Positions 1-9,492 of a stretch of 64,000 nt of DNA are shown one piece after another (position 1 is the stretch's first letter; the number at the start of each line of letters is the position of its first letter). The translations under genes were made by a program, and so were the position numbers. The stretch is from Devosia neptuniae (GTDB lineage: Bacteria; Pseudomonadota; Alphaproteobacteria; Rhizobiales; Devosiaceae): the NCBI RefSeq assembly GCF_025452235.1, contig NZ_CP104965.1, positions 1 through 64,000 of the forward strand, given 5' to 3'. Below the pieces are notes generated by a model. The model was given only the letters and a program-made list of their open reading frames with translations, was not told where the DNA came from and did no database searches.

Positions 1-560
1 TGGGGATCGAAATGATAGTCCCAGACATTTTCGAGCAGCATGGTGCGGGTTACCACCTTGCCGGCATTCTTCATCAGATATTCGAGCAGGCGGAATTCGC
101 GCGGTTGCAGCAGGATGGTTTCGCCATCGCGCTCGACCTTGCGGGAGAGCCGATCCAGCGTCAGGCCGGCAACCTCATAGCTGGTGGCGGCTTCAGCGGG
201 GCTGGAGCGGCGCGCCAGCACTTCGATTCGGGCCAGCAATTCAGTAAAGGCATAGGGCTTGGTCAGATAATCGTCGCCGCCGGCGCGCAGGCCGGTCACG
301 CGGTCGTCGACTTCGCCAAGGGCCGAGAGAATGAGAACGGGGGTCTTGTCGTCTTCGGCGCGCAGGCTCTCAACGATGGACAGGCCATCGCGGCGCGGCA
401 GCATACGGTCGACGATCAGCACGTCATAGTCCATGCCCGAGGCCATGGCATAACCGGTTTCACCATCAGCGGCGTGGTGGGTGATGTGTCCGGCTTCATC
501 GAGCGCCTGGATGAGATAGCTCGCGGCCTCGCGATCATCTTCGATGAGCAAAATCTTCAC
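1..560 (-). CDS. OmpR/PhoB-family response regulator (3' end outside window)
   Basis: Reading from a GTG at 558-560, the protein opens with an N-terminal receiver domain: acidic pair E7/D8/D9, phospho-acceptor D51 in a VDRMLPRRDG context, and the TKPYAF lysine motif. It continues into a winged-helix DNA-binding domain (LQPREFRLLEYL). The frame is still open at base 1, so the last part is missing. It is the last visible gene of the ccm-degP block. Rhizobial genomes have the same order, with a sensor kinase following, so a partner kinase probably lies just outside. It would be a cytoplasmic two-component transcription factor. The signal and targets are unknown. Confidence 0.9.
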   Translation of the reverse strand, partial: MKILLIEDDREAASYLIQALDEAGHITHHAADGETGYAMASGMDYDVLIVDRMLPRRDGLSIVESLRAEDDKTPVLILSALGEVDDRVTGLRAGGDDYLTKPYAFTELLARIEVLARRSSPAEAATSYEVAGLTLDRLSRKVERDGETILLQPREFRLLEYLMKNAGKVVTRTMLLENVWDYHFDP

Positions 561-587
561 CGCACACTCCATCCAGATTGAGAAGAC

Positions 588-611
588 GGCCCCGGAGTAA
601 ACTCCGGGGCC
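588..611 (-). terminator. Perfect hairpin between degP and the response regulator
   Basis: An 11-bp perfect stem with a 2-base loop (left arm 588-598, right arm 601-611) lies ten bases past the degP stop. There is no clean T-run on either strand, so it may be a weak terminator or an mRNA 3'-end stabiliser that reduces expression of the downstream regulator rather than a full stop. Confidence 0.5.
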
Positions 612-620
612 GGATTTGGC

Positions 621-2174
621 TTAGTTGCCGAGCGGCAGGCCGATGAAGCGGGCTTCGCCATCGCGGCTGGCCTTGACCAGGGCGGTATTGAGCCCACGGG
701 CCTTGACCGCGTCCAGCGCCGATTCAAATTCCTGCACCGAGGATACCGGCTTGTTGTCGACTTCGAGGATCGAATCGCCAACCGCGAGGCCCTTGGAGGC
801 AGCCTGGCTATCGGCATCGACGTCCTGGATCAGCAGACCGCCCGAGCCGTCAGAATTCGGCACCAGGGTGATGCCAACGCTGGACGGCGTGGGCGCTACC
901 GGAGCCGGCGGCGTTGGGGTGTTCTGCTCGTTCTGGGCGACCTCTTCGTTCAGCTTGCCCAGCTTGACCGACAGCTTGGTTTCCTTGCCATCGCGCCAGA
1001 TAGTCAGTTCGACAGTGGAATCCGGTGCCTTGTTGGCAATGGTGCGGCTGAGGCCGAGCGCATCGTCGATCGGGGTGCCGTCAACGGCGGTGATGATATC
1101 ACCGGACTTGACGCCAGCCGGGCCGGCAGGACCATCGGGAGCTGCATCGCGCACGATGGCGCCCTTGGCATCGGCAAGCCCGACACCATCGGCGATATCA
1201 CGGGTCACGTCCTGGATGGACACGCCGAGATAGCCACGGGTCACCGAACCGCTTTCGATCAGCTGGCCGGCAATGGCCTTGACCGTTGCAGCGGGGATGG
1301 CAAAGGCGATACCGACATTGCCGCCATTGGGCGAATAGATGGCGGTGTTGACGCCGACCACTTCGCCCTTGCTGTTGAAGGCCGGGCCGCCGGAATTGCC
1401 GCTATTGACCGCAGCGTCGATCTGCAGGAAATCGCCGTAGTTCGAGCCGCCGATATTGCGGCCGGAGGCGGAGATCACGCCGGCCGTCACCGTGCCGCCG
1501 AGGCCGAACGGGTTACCGATAGCCACGACCCAGTCGCCAACGCGGGGCGGCGCTTCGTCGAATTTGACGAAGGGCAGATCGGTGCCTTCGATCTTGACCA
1601 CGGCCAGATCGGTACGCTCGTCGGTGCCGACGATCTTGGCTTCCTTTTCGGTACCGTCGTCGAACACCACGGTCACCTTGGTGGCATCGGCCACGACGTG
1701 ATTATTGGTGACGATATAGCCGTCGCCGGAGATCACGAAGCCCGAGCCGGCTGCCATGTAGCGGCGCGGCTCCTGCTCAGGAGCGCCGCCCTGCGGGCCA
1801 TTGCCACCGCCCTGCCCGTTGCCGAACTGATTGAAGAAATCATGGAACGGATGATCGGGCGGCAGGTCGGGGAACTGGAATTGGAACTGGCCGCCGCCAC
1901 GCTGCACGTTGCGGGGCGCTGAGCTATCCTGGGCTTCGACCAGAATGGAGACCACGGCGGGCTTCACGGCTTCGACCAGATCGGCAAAGCCGGCCTGGGG
2001 AACTGCGGTCGGGGGCACGACGATCTGCGCCGCCGGCTGAACCTGGGCGTTGGCCACCTGGCCCGTCAGAACATAGGCGGTGCTGACGCCACCAATGCCC
2101 ACCATGAGAGCCAGGGTCGAAGCTCCGAGCCAGCGGCGGGTACGCGAAAGAATAGTCGGGCGCATGGAATTCAA
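621..2174 (-). CDS. degP: Periplasmic serine endoprotease Do (DegP/HtrA family)
   Basis: 517 residues. An N-terminal membrane/signal segment (about residues 17-43) is followed by a trypsin-like domain with the catalytic triad H159 (TNNHV), D189 (RTDLAV) and S261 (GNSGGP), then two PDZ domains (about 315-400 and 425-510). This is the normal DegP architecture and length. A Q/G-rich segment at 91-130 matches the LA-loop region that varies between DegP proteins. It acts in the periplasm as a protease/chaperone on misfolded envelope proteins. It lies directly downstream of ccmH on the same strand with a 158-base gap that could hold its own promoter. Confidence 0.96.
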   Translation of the reverse strand: MNSMRPTILSRTRRWLGASTLALMVGIGGVSTAYVLTGQVANAQVQPAAQIVVPPTAVPQAGFADLVEAVKPAVVSILVEAQDSSAPRNVQRGGGQFQFQFPDLPPDHPFHDFFNQFGNGQGGGNGPQGGAPEQEPRRYMAAGSGFVISGDGYIVTNNHVVADATKVTVVFDDGTEKEAKIVGTDERTDLAVVKIEGTDLPFVKFDEAPPRVGDWVVAIGNPFGLGGTVTAGVISASGRNIGGSNYGDFLQIDAAVNSGNSGGPAFNSKGEVVGVNTAIYSPNGGNVGIAFAIPAATVKAIAGQLIESGSVTRGYLGVSIQDVTRDIADGVGLADAKGAIVRDAAPDGPAGPAGVKSGDIITAVDGTPIDDALGLSRTIANKAPDSTVELTIWRDGKETKLSVKLGKLNEEVAQNEQNTPTPPAPVAPTPSSVGITLVPNSDGSGGLLIQDVDADSQAASKGLAVGDSILEVDNKPVSSVQEFESALDAVKARGLNTALVKASRDGEARFIGLPLGN

Positions 2175-2244
2175 TCTCCTTGGGCAAGCCTCAACAGCTT
2201 ATGGCGATGGTTATGAGCCCCGCGATCTTTCTAAGATGTTGCGC

Positions 2245-2268
2245 CAACATTAAGGTTTCGCAATGTTG
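2245..2268. promoter_or_regulatory. Inverted repeat upstream of degP
   Basis: CAACATT at 2245-2251 and AATGTTG at 2262-2268 form a 7-bp inverted repeat with a 10-base spacer, 71-94 bases upstream of the degP start in the only sizeable gap of the block. An operator is plausible for a stress-regulated protease gene, but no regulator can be named. Confidence 0.25.
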
Positions 2269-2332
2269 CTGGCGGGAATGCGGCGGGCTTTCATCAAGGT
2301 TCCGCCACACTCCGCGGGGCCCGGCAAAACGC

Positions 2333-2803
2333 TCAATCGGCCCGGTCGTTCCCGCCCTGCAATTCGGCCAGCACCGCGGCTTCGTCATCATCCAGATCAG
2401 CGTCATCGGCAGGGCTGCGCCGCCGCGCGGCGATCACCAGCGTGCCCAGCCCCACCAGCAACAGCAGCGGCGCTGCCACCCAGAGCAGGATGGTGTGCTC
2501 ATTGAGACGCGGATTGAGCAGGACATATTCGCCATAACGATCGACCAGATATTGGCGCACCTGCTCATCGCTATCACCCGCCACCAGTCGCTCGCGCACC
2601 AGCACGCGCAGATCCCGCGCCAGGTCGGCATCGCTGTCGTCGATGGATTGATTCTGGCAGACAAGGCACCGCAGGCCCGCCGAAATATCGCGCGCCCGCT
2701 GCTCCAGCACCGGATCGGGCAGGATTTCGCCCGGGCCCACCGCCAATGCGGGGAGAGCCAGGCTCATGGCCAGTCCGATCAGAAGCGCGCGGAGCCAGGT
2801 CAT
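2333..2803 (-). CDS. ccmH: Cytochrome c-type biogenesis protein CcmH/CycL
   Basis: 156 residues: signal peptide (1-21), then the CcmH redox motif with two cysteines in LRCLVCQNQ at about 44-52, and a C-terminal membrane helix (about 105-126) with a charged cytoplasmic tail. It reduces or delivers apocytochrome c cysteines to the CcmF/CcmI heme ligation complex on the periplasmic side. Its ATG overlaps the ccmF stop by four bases, showing translational coupling. The length fits the short, CcmH-only form, with CcmI encoded separately in the same operon. Confidence 0.95.
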   Translation of the reverse strand: MTWLRALLIGLAMSLALPALAVGPGEILPDPVLEQRARDISAGLRCLVCQNQSIDDSDADLARDLRVLVRERLVAGDSDEQVRQYLVDRYGEYVLLNPRLNEHTILLWVAAPLLLLVGLGTLVIAARRRSPADDADLDDDEAAVLAELQGGNDRAD

Positions 2804-4773
2804 TCGGCCGGCTCCGGATTTGCCTGCGCAACCCGCTTGGGCACACCGACGCGCATGCGCCGGTCGGTCAGCGACAGGAAGCCGGCTCCGGCCATCAGCA
2901 AGGCGCCCAGCCAGATCAGGGTGATATAGGGCTTGTACCAGACCCGCAGCACATGAGTGTCGTCCAACGGCTCACCCAGTTGCAGATAGAGCTGGGAAAA
3001 GCCGTACGTCTCGATGGCCGCTTCGGTGGTCGGCGTGCCGGTGGCGACATAGGTGCGGCGTTCGGCGATCATCGGGCGCGTTTTGCCGTCGGGTGCTGTG
3101 ATGGTGAAATGGCCCTCATCGGCGACATAGTTCTGCCCCGCGGTCTGGCCGAAACTGTCAAAGGCGATGGAATAGCCCGATAGCTCGGCCGTCTCGCCCG
3201 GATTGAGCGTGGTGACCAATTCGGTTTCCCAGGCTGTCGTGGCGACGATGCCGAGCACGGTGACACCCATGCCGAAATGCGCGATGGCCGTGGAAAAGGC
3301 CGAGCGCGGCAGGCCCGCCAGACGGCGCCAGCTTTCGCCCAGCGGAATGCGGCCCAGCTTGCTGCGATCGACCAATTCGGCAATGGCGCCGAAGGCCACC
3401 CAGAAGCCGAGCAGCAGGCCCAGCGGCGCCAGAGAAATCGAAATGCCGCCCAATGCCGAAATCAGGATGGTGAGAAAGATCGCCAAAGCCGCCGCGCCCA
3501 TCAGGCGCTGCGCGGCGGCCATGATGTCGGCCCGCTTCCAGGCGAGGAACGGCCCGAACGGCAACACCATCAGCAACGGCGCCATGAGCGCACCAAAGGT
3601 GAGATTGAAGAAGGGCGCGCCCACCGAAATGGTCGTGCCCACCAGCGCGTCGAGCAGCAGCGGATAAAGCGTGCCGACCAGCACCGCGCCGACAGCCGTG
3701 GCGAGGAACAGGTTGTTGACGATCAGCGCCCCTTCGCGGCTGACCGGCGCAAACAGTCCGCCCTGACGCAAAGAGGAAGCCCGCAGCGCAAAGAGGAAGA
3801 ACGCACCGCCAATGACCAGCCCAAGCAGCGCCAGGATGACGAGGCCACGGGTAGGGTCGCTGGCAAAGGTATGCACCGATGTCAGGATGCCCGAGCGCAC
3901 GAGGAACGTGCCCAGCAGCGACAGCGAGAAGGTGATGATGGACAAAAAGATCGTCCAGATTTTCAGCGCGTTGCGCTTTTCCATCACCAGCGCCGAATGC
4001 AGCAGCGCGGTTCCGGCCAGCCACGGCATGAAGCTGGCATTTTCCACCGGGTCCCAGAACCACCAGCCTCCCCAGCCCAGTTCGTAATAGGCCCAGTAGG
4101 AACCCATGGCGATGCCCAGCGTCAGGAAGGTCCAGCTCAGCATGGTCCAGGGCCGCACCCAGCGCGCCCAGGCCTGATCGATGCGGCCCGAAATCAGCGC
4201 CGCAATGGCGAAGGAAAAGCAGATCGAGAAGCCGACATAGCCCGCGTAAAGCAGCGGCGGATGGATGGCGAGGCCAATATCCTGCAGCACTGGATTGAGG
4301 TCGTTGCCCTCAAGCGGGGGCGGCACCATGCGGGCGAAGGGATTGGAGGTGAACAGCGTAAACCCGCCAAAGGCCGCAACCAGCAGGCTTTGCGTCGCCA
4401 GCACCAGCGTCATGAGGTCGGATGGCAGGCGCCGCCCAAAAGTCGCCACCATGCCCCCGAAGGCCACGAGGATCAGGATCCACAGCACCATGGAGCCTTC
4501 ATGATTGCCCCAGACGCCGGAGATTTTGAAAATCAAAGGCTTGAGCGAATGCGAATTGTTGACCGCCAGCGCCAGACTGAAATCGGAGGTGATGAAAGCC
4601 TGGATCAGCGCCGCGAACGCCGCCGCCACCAGCACGAATTGCAGCACCGCGCCCTGGCTCAGCACCAGCGCAACGCGCTGCCCCCGGCGCCAGAATATAT
4701 AGCCGCCAATGGTGGAGACCGTGGCGACGGCGAAGGCAAGGATGAGGGCGAAGTGGCCGAGTTCGATGCTCAT
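2800..4773 (-). CDS. ccmF: Heme lyase CcmF/CycK
   Basis: About 657 residues, a multi-span membrane protein. It carries the tryptophan-rich WWD motif ([15 protein letters not shown], around residue 230) that presents heme from holo-CcmE to apocytochrome c, plus conserved periplasmic histidines. An upstream ATG in frame would add nine residues. I chose MSIELGHF because its ATG overlaps the ccmE stop (TGATG). It forms the heme ligation complex with CcmH and CcmI in the inner membrane. Confidence 0.96.
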   Translation of the reverse strand: MSIELGHFALILAFAVATVSTIGGYIFWRRGQRVALVLSQGAVLQFVLVAAAFAALIQAFITSDFSLALAVNNSHSLKPLIFKISGVWGNHEGSMVLWILILVAFGGMVATFGRRLPSDLMTLVLATQSLLVAAFGGFTLFTSNPFARMVPPPLEGNDLNPVLQDIGLAIHPPLLYAGYVGFSICFSFAIAALISGRIDQAWARWVRPWTMLSWTFLTLGIAMGSYWAYYELGWGGWWFWDPVENASFMPWLAGTALLHSALVMEKRNALKIWTIFLSIITFSLSLLGTFLVRSGILTSVHTFASDPTRGLVILALLGLVIGGAFFLFALRASSLRQGGLFAPVSREGALIVNNLFLATAVGAVLVGTLYPLLLDALVGTTISVGAPFFNLTFGALMAPLLMVLPFGPFLAWKRADIMAAAQRLMGAAALAIFLTILISALGGISISLAPLGLLLGFWVAFGAIAELVDRSKLGRIPLGESWRRLAGLPRSAFSTAIAHFGMGVTVLGIVATTAWETELVTTLNPGETAELSGYSIAFDSFGQTAGQNYVADEGHFTITAPDGKTRPMIAERRTYVATGTPTTEAAIETYGFSQLYLQLGEPLDDTHVLRVWYKPYITLIWLGALLMAGAGFLSLTDRRMRVGVPKRVAQANPEPAE

Positions 4774-5249
4774 CAGTTGCCAGTCGCCTCCGGCCGCCAT
4801 TCGCCCTGCGCCTTCAGCGCCTCGACAACTTCCTTGGGAATGTAATTCTCATCATGCTTGGCCAGCACATTGGTGGCGGTAAAGCCGCCCTCGGGCGTCA
4901 TGCTGCCTTCGGCCACCACGCCCTGCCCCTCGCGGAACAGATCCGGCAGGATGCCGGTATAGTGCGCGACGATGTCGTGCCCGCCATCGGTGACGGTAAA
5001 GGTATTGTCCTGCCCGCTGCGGGTCCAGGTGCCGTCCTTGACCATGCCGCCCAGCCGGATGGGATGGCCCGGCGCAACATCGCGCGCGATGACATCGGAG
5101 GGGGAATAGAAAAACACGATCTGGTCACGCAGCGCCACCAGCACCAGTGTGGTCGCCAGCGCCACGACCACAGCGAGCCCGGCGATAACAGCGAGCCGCT
5201 TCTGCTTGCGCGACCAGCCCTTTTTGCGGATGGCGGCAGGCATGCTCAT
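4773..5249 (-). CDS. ccmE: Heme chaperone CcmE/CycJ
   Basis: 158 residues: an N-terminal membrane anchor (about 18-40), then an OB-fold periplasmic domain ending in the heme-attachment motif KHDENYIP. H132 is the covalent heme-binding histidine and Y136 the axial ligand in this family. It takes heme from CcmCD and passes it to CcmF. The start overlaps the ccmI stop by four bases and the stop overlaps the ccmF start, so it is translated as part of ccmI-E-F-H. The ccmABCD genes are not in the window. Confidence 0.96.
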   Translation of the reverse strand: MSMPAAIRKKGWSRKQKRLAVIAGLAVVVALATTLVLVALRDQIVFFYSPSDVIARDVAPGHPIRLGGMVKDGTWTRSGQDNTFTVTDGGHDIVAHYTGILPDLFREGQGVVAEGSMTPEGGFTATNVLAKHDENYIPKEVVEALKAQGEWRPEATGN

Positions 5250-6331
5250 GGGGTCGCTCCATTCAGGGTCAGTCCGGCATTGAGCGCGATGGAATCCAGT
5301 TCACCACGATCGAATGCCTTTGGATAGGCCACGACGGCATCATCATAGGCCATCTGGGCCTGCGCCTTGTCGCCAAGCACGAGATAGGCGCGCACCAATT
5401 GCGTCCATTCCTCGACCGAGCCGCCCTGTGAGGCAAGCCGATCGGCCAGTCCGCCCACCATCTGGGCGATCATCTGGGATTCGCCGGGGCTGGGCCCCGC
5501 AGGTGCACCATCATTCTGGGCAACGGCCAGCCCCTGCTGCGCCGCGGCCAGCCAGGGCTCGGTCCCCTGGGACAGCGCCAATGCACCCTGCCAGGCCGTG
5601 GCCGCCTCGTCATATTGCCCGGTGCGGGTTAGCTCTGCCGCCAGATAAAGCCGCGGCAGCGGATCGCTGGGATCACTGACCGACGCTGCACGCAGCAAGG
5701 TCATGGCTTCGTCCGAGCCCGCACCATTGGAGTCGAGCAGCAGCGCTTCGGCCAGGCTGGTCTGCAGTTTCGGCGTGGGGCCGCTCAATTCGATGACCCG
5801 GCGATAGGCCTTTGCCGCGTCGGCAAAGCGGCCCATTTCGGTATAGGCGGGGGCGATCACCGCCCAGCCGCGTACGTCATCGGGCTTGGCAGCCAATTGC
5901 TGCTCGATGCGAGCCACGGCCGTTCCAAGATCGAGCGATTGGGTGGCAATCTCGGTGCGGCCGGCCAAGGGTTGGCTGGGCAGGTTCGGATTGCCCAGCG
6001 CGGCATAGATGGCGAAGGCCAGGATGGCGATGCCGGCCAGCCCTACCAGAAGCGGCGTGCGCCCCAGGTCACCAGCGGCTACCGCCTTGCTGGTTTCCGC
6101 CTTGAGCCGGATGATTTCGCGCGCCAATTCGCTTCTGGCGGCATTGGCTTCGGCCTCGCCCAACTTGCCCGCGGCCAGGTCCGCATCGATTCCGGCGAGC
6201 ACCAGGCGAAAATGGCTGTTGCTATCCCCCGTTTCCGGCGCGCTCACGTTGACCGCGCGTCCACCCGCCGCGTAAAAAAGTGCGGCGCAGGCTATGGCGG
6301 TAACGGCAATGGCGATGAACCAGAACAGCAT
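5246..6331 (-). CDS. ccmI: Cytochrome c biogenesis factor CcmI/CycH
   Basis: 361 residues from the ATG at 6329-6331. Two N-terminal membrane helices (about 1-22 and 98-118) bracket a cytoplasmic loop with leucine/arginine-rich heptads, followed by a periplasmic TPR domain (about 140-330), which is the CcmI layout. It chaperones the C-terminus of apocytochromes c and presents them to CcmF/CcmH. It is the first gene of the operon. The frame stays open 81 codons further upstream, but that part overlaps the divergent gene and has no CcmI-like sequence. The 126-base gap to the plus-strand gene at 6458 must contain divergent promoters. Confidence 0.93.
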   Translation of the reverse strand: MLFWFIAIAVTAIACAALFYAAGGRAVNVSAPETGDSNSHFRLVLAGIDADLAAGKLGEAEANAARSELAREIIRLKAETSKAVAAGDLGRTPLLVGLAGIAILAFAIYAALGNPNLPSQPLAGRTEIATQSLDLGTAVARIEQQLAAKPDDVRGWAVIAPAYTEMGRFADAAKAYRRVIELSGPTPKLQTSLAEALLLDSNGAGSDEAMTLLRAASVSDPSDPLPRLYLAAELTRTGQYDEAATAWQGALALSQGTEPWLAAAQQGLAVAQNDGAPAGPSPGESQMIAQMVGGLADRLASQGGSVEEWTQLVRAYLVLGDKAQAQMAYDDAVVAYPKAFDRGELDSIALNAGLTLNGATP

Positions 6332-6457
6332 GGATCCCAAATGCTTGACGCCGCCCAGCGGCAAGAACGCGCCATCTATAGGCCGAATACAGCGAAAAGC
6401 TACCCTCACACACATCATTGAGCCGGACGCATTGCCACAGGCGCGGCGCCCGTCGGC

Positions 6458-7528
6458 ATGAGCCAGGCCCAAGCCGATTTCGCCATTCTGGGCAGCACCC
6501 CGCAGGCGCGGCTGATCGCTGGGCTGCTCGCCGGAACGCATGGCAAATCGGTGGTTTTTGCCGGGGAAAGCCAATCCGGCTTCCGCCTGCCGCGCGATCT
6601 CGATCTATCCATTGCGCCGCTGACCCGGCCGGAGAGTTGGGCCCTGCTGCGGGCAGCCCAACCCATGGTGCAAAAGCTCATCACGCGAATCGGCGGTCGC
6701 ACCAGCTGGAGCCGTCTCGATCCGGTGCTGTTTGCCGATAGCGCCGAGGGGCAACAGGCGCTCGCCCATATCCGGCACATGGCCGAGGGCTTTGGCCTCG
6801 CCGTCGAAAAACTGCCGCCCAACGCCATGGCCAAGGGCCGCGAGGGTGTGGTGTTTCGCGACGCCACCATGATCCACCGCGCCGTAGTCGAACCGGCGCT
6901 CGATCGCTGGATGCTGCAGCAAGGCGTGCACCTACTCGATCCGCGCAGCGACGTCATGGTCCGTGCCGATGGCAGCGGGGAAATCCGCGCCGGGGAAACG
7001 GCTATATCTGTAACGCAATGCGTGCTAGCCGACGACGCCGCTATCCTGCGTCATCTACCCGCTGAAAACTGGCCTGCTTTGCTGCTGCGCCGGCCCGCCA
7101 CGACCATCCTCACCGAGCCGGCCAGGCGGATCGCCGCACCGGTCATGCTCGAAATCGATAGCGGGCTCACCCTCTGGCAGCGCCCTGAAGGCGGTATTGC
7201 GGCCTTCGGCCCTGGGCCGATGGATCATGTGCTTGGCGAGGTCAGCGCGCTGCTCGGCGGCGTGGTGCACCGCGCCGGCCAATCGCAATATGAGAGCCTC
7301 GCCACACGCGACGGCGCCCCCGCCGCCGGCCGGATCAATGGTAGCGGCCCCGATGTACTGGCCGGCTTCGGGCCCAGCGGCCTGTTCTTTGCGCCCGCCC
7401 TCGCCCGCTGGCTGGCAGGCGTTGCAACGGAAGACGAAAATCGTTGGCTGGCAGCACGGCTGGTCACGCGCGCGGCCCAAGCCTCGCCGGTCGCGGAATA
7501 TGCCGCACCGCTGGAGGCAATGTCATGA
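6458..7528 (+). CDS. FAD-dependent oxidoreductase-like protein (DAO/SoxB-like, degenerate)
   Basis: 356 residues. The start (ADFAILGSTPQARL) has the shape of a Rossmann beta-alpha-beta unit, but the GxGxxG glycines are mostly lost. A central MIHRAVVEPALDRWM stretch and a C-terminal FGPSGLFFAPALARWLAG stretch resemble the D-amino-acid-oxidase/SoxB fold, where the latter closes over FAD. The stop overlaps the next gene's ATG (ATGA), so the two are co-translated. The pair resembles a sarcosine-oxidase-type beta/alpha set. Whether this subunit still binds FAD is unclear and the substrate is unknown. Confidence 0.6.
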   Translation: MSQAQADFAILGSTPQARLIAGLLAGTHGKSVVFAGESQSGFRLPRDLDLSIAPLTRPESWALLRAAQPMVQKLITRIGGRTSWSRLDPVLFADSAEGQQALAHIRHMAEGFGLAVEKLPPNAMAKGREGVVFRDATMIHRAVVEPALDRWMLQQGVHLLDPRSDVMVRADGSGEIRAGETAISVTQCVLADDAAILRHLPAENWPALLLRRPATTILTEPARRIAAPVMLEIDSGLTLWQRPEGGIAAFGPGPMDHVLGEVSALLGGVVHRAGQSQYESLATRDGAPAAGRINGSGPDVLAGFGPSGLFFAPALARWLAGVATEDENRWLAARLVTRAAQASPVAEYAAPLEAMS

Positions 7529-9492
7529 CCGGCCAGCCCAATCGATTGGCAGCAGCCACACACCAATTTTCCGGCAGCCTGATCGACCGCAGCAAGCCGC
7601 TCAAATTTCGGCTCGACGGCAGGATCATCGAGGCCTTTGCTGGCGATAGCGTGCTCAGCGCCGCGCTCGCCGCCGGCATCGATACGGTCGGCCAACGCGG
7701 CGGCTGGCCCATGGCGCTCAGCGCTCGCTTCGCCCCGCCGATCATTCCCGCGCGCCGGGCCGGCGAAACGCAACGCGCCCTTCCAATGGCGCGGATAGCG
7801 GTCACCGAAGGCGGGGACTATCTTACCGTTGCTGATGCGGCCCAGCGGCACGGCCTGATCGGCCGCATCCTCCGCCCCGCCCGCTCGCTGGGCCTCAAGC
7901 TCGATGGCGGGCAAAGCCTCGCCCAGCCCTGGCTGGATAGCCCAACCGAAACGGAACTGGAATACGACCTCGTCGTGGTCGGCGGCGGCGTTGCCGGAAT
8001 GGCAGCAGCGTTGGCGGGGAGCAAGGAGGGCCTCTCGGTCATATTGATCGAGGCCTCGTCGGTGCTGGGCGGCCATTCTCGCCTCTTCGGTACGCAGGAT
8101 GGCGAGGAAACGCCTGACCAGAGCATCGAGCGCCTGTCCTCCGCCATCATCAAAGCACGCATCGCCGTCCAGCTTGGCGCTGAAGTCACCGCGCTGCGAC
8201 CGGGCCTCGTTCGCACCCATATCGTCGACGCCGCCGAGGGCCGCGCCGTCCTGATCCACGCACCCCGCATCATCCTCGCAACCGGCGCCATCGAGCGCCT
8301 CCCAATCTTCCCCGGCAATCGCCTTCCGGGCGTCGTGGGTGCGCTCGAAGCCTTCGAACTGGCCAGCCGCTATGGCGTGTGGCCGGGCCAGAGTGCTGTG
8401 ATCGCCACCGCCAGCAGCCCGGCCTATCGCCTCGCCATGCTGGCCCGCGATGCCGGAATATCGGTCACCCGCATTCTCGACGCCAGGCCGCAGCCGCAAT
8501 CGCGTTTCATCGAATTCGCCAAAGCCTATGGCATCACCATGGCGCCGGGTTTCCTACCCGCCTCGGCCACCGCAAACAAAGACCGAGGCATCACCCTGAC
8601 GTCGCACCTGTCCGCCGGGCGGCAGACCACACCAGACGCCCAGATCAGTGCCGACCGCCTGATCGTCTGCGGCGGCTGGCAGCCCGATCTCACGCTCTGG
8701 CACATGGCCGGCGGCAACAGCCAATGGAACGCCCAAGCCAACCGGCTGGAACCCTTGGAAGGTCCCAGCGGCGTCACCCTTGCCGGTTCGGCGGCCGGCT
8801 ATTTCAGCCGCCACGCCGCCATCGATAGCGGCGCCGACGCGGTGGACATGCTGCTGGGCCGCGACCGCAAGCCGGTGCGTGAAGTCATCATCGACGCGAT
8901 CCACGAAACGCCGGACGCCCCCTGCCCGATCGGACCCGTCACACCCGAAGTGGCAGCACCAGCCATGCTCGACGGCGGAGTGCAACTGATCGAACGTCCG
9001 CAGACGCCGACCAAAGCCCGCCTATCCTGGCGTAAAAAGCCGCGCCTCTGGTCGCTGGCCGACACGCCGCAACCCCTCGATGTCGCAGCCATCGCTGCCG
9101 GCGTGCAACTAGGCGTCATCCCCGCTGATAGCGCTGGCATTGTCGCTCAAGAGCGCGTCGGCATGGTGGTCATCGGCACCACAGTCACCCCGCCGCCCCA
9201 GCCGGTCACGCCCCCACTTGTCCCGGCCTTCCTGGCGGGCCGATTTGGCGACGATGCCGAACTCTGGCTGGTCGCGCCGATCGAAGTGCGCATGCTCTCG
9301 CCTGGCGGCCTCATCCACCGGTCTTCCAGCGACAACAATCCGCAACATGCCATCGGCGTCATCCTGCGCAACAGCGACAAAGGCGCCATCGCCCTCGTTA
9401 CGAGGCAAGCGCCGCAAACGCTCTCGCTACGCGACCATGGCCGCGCCATCGCAATCCGGCTGGTGACGCCCTATGTCGAGGAAGTGTCCTAG
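7525..9492 (+). CDS. Sarcosine oxidase alpha-subunit-like FAD/NAD(P) oxidoreductase lacking the GCV_T domain
   Basis: 655 residues from the ATG overlapping the previous stop. An N-terminal region (about 20-60) resembles the ferredoxin-like fold of sarcosine oxidase alpha subunits, but without cysteines. A pyridine-nucleotide-disulfide oxidoreductase domain follows: GGGVAG at 153-158, ATGAIERLP near 255, and GGWQPDLTLW near 400. The last 110 residues match nothing I know. Heterotetrameric sarcosine oxidase alpha is about 970 residues with a tetrahydrofolate-binding aminomethyltransferase domain, which is absent here. It ends in a 4-base convergent overlap with the next gene. Confidence 0.65.
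   Translation: MTGQPNRLAAATHQFSGSLIDRSKPLKFRLDGRIIEAFAGDSVLSAALAAGIDTVGQRGGWPMALSARFAPPIIPARRAGETQRALPMARIAVTEGGDYLTVADAAQRHGLIGRILRPARSLGLKLDGGQSLAQPWLDSPTETELEYDLVVVGGGVAGMAAALAGSKEGLSVILIEASSVLGGHSRLFGTQDGEETPDQSIERLSSAIIKARIAVQLGAEVTALRPGLVRTHIVDAAEGRAVLIHAPRIILATGAIERLPIFPGNRLPGVVGALEAFELASRYGVWPGQSAVIATASSPAYRLAMLARDAGISVTRILDARPQPQSRFIEFAKAYGITMAPGFLPASATANKDRGITLTSHLSAGRQTTPDAQISADRLIVCGGWQPDLTLWHMAGGNSQWNAQANRLEPLEGPSGVTLAGSAAGYFSRHAAIDSGADAVDMLLGRDRKPVREVIIDAIHETPDAPCPIGPVTPEVAAPAMLDGGVQLIERPQTPTKARLSWRKKPRLWSLADTPQPLDVAAIAAGVQLGVIPADSAGIVAQERVGMVVIGTTVTPPPQPVTPPLVPAFLAGRFGDDAELWLVAPIEVRMLSPGGLIHRSSSDNNPQHAIGVILRNSDKGAIALVTRQAPQTLSLRDHGRAIAIRLVTPYVEEVS

Noticed and set aside
3277..4845. 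522-codon open frame antisense to ccmF
   Set aside because: Low-complexity Arg/Gln/His/Asp-rich translation with no family features; a GC-rich shadow of a certain gene.
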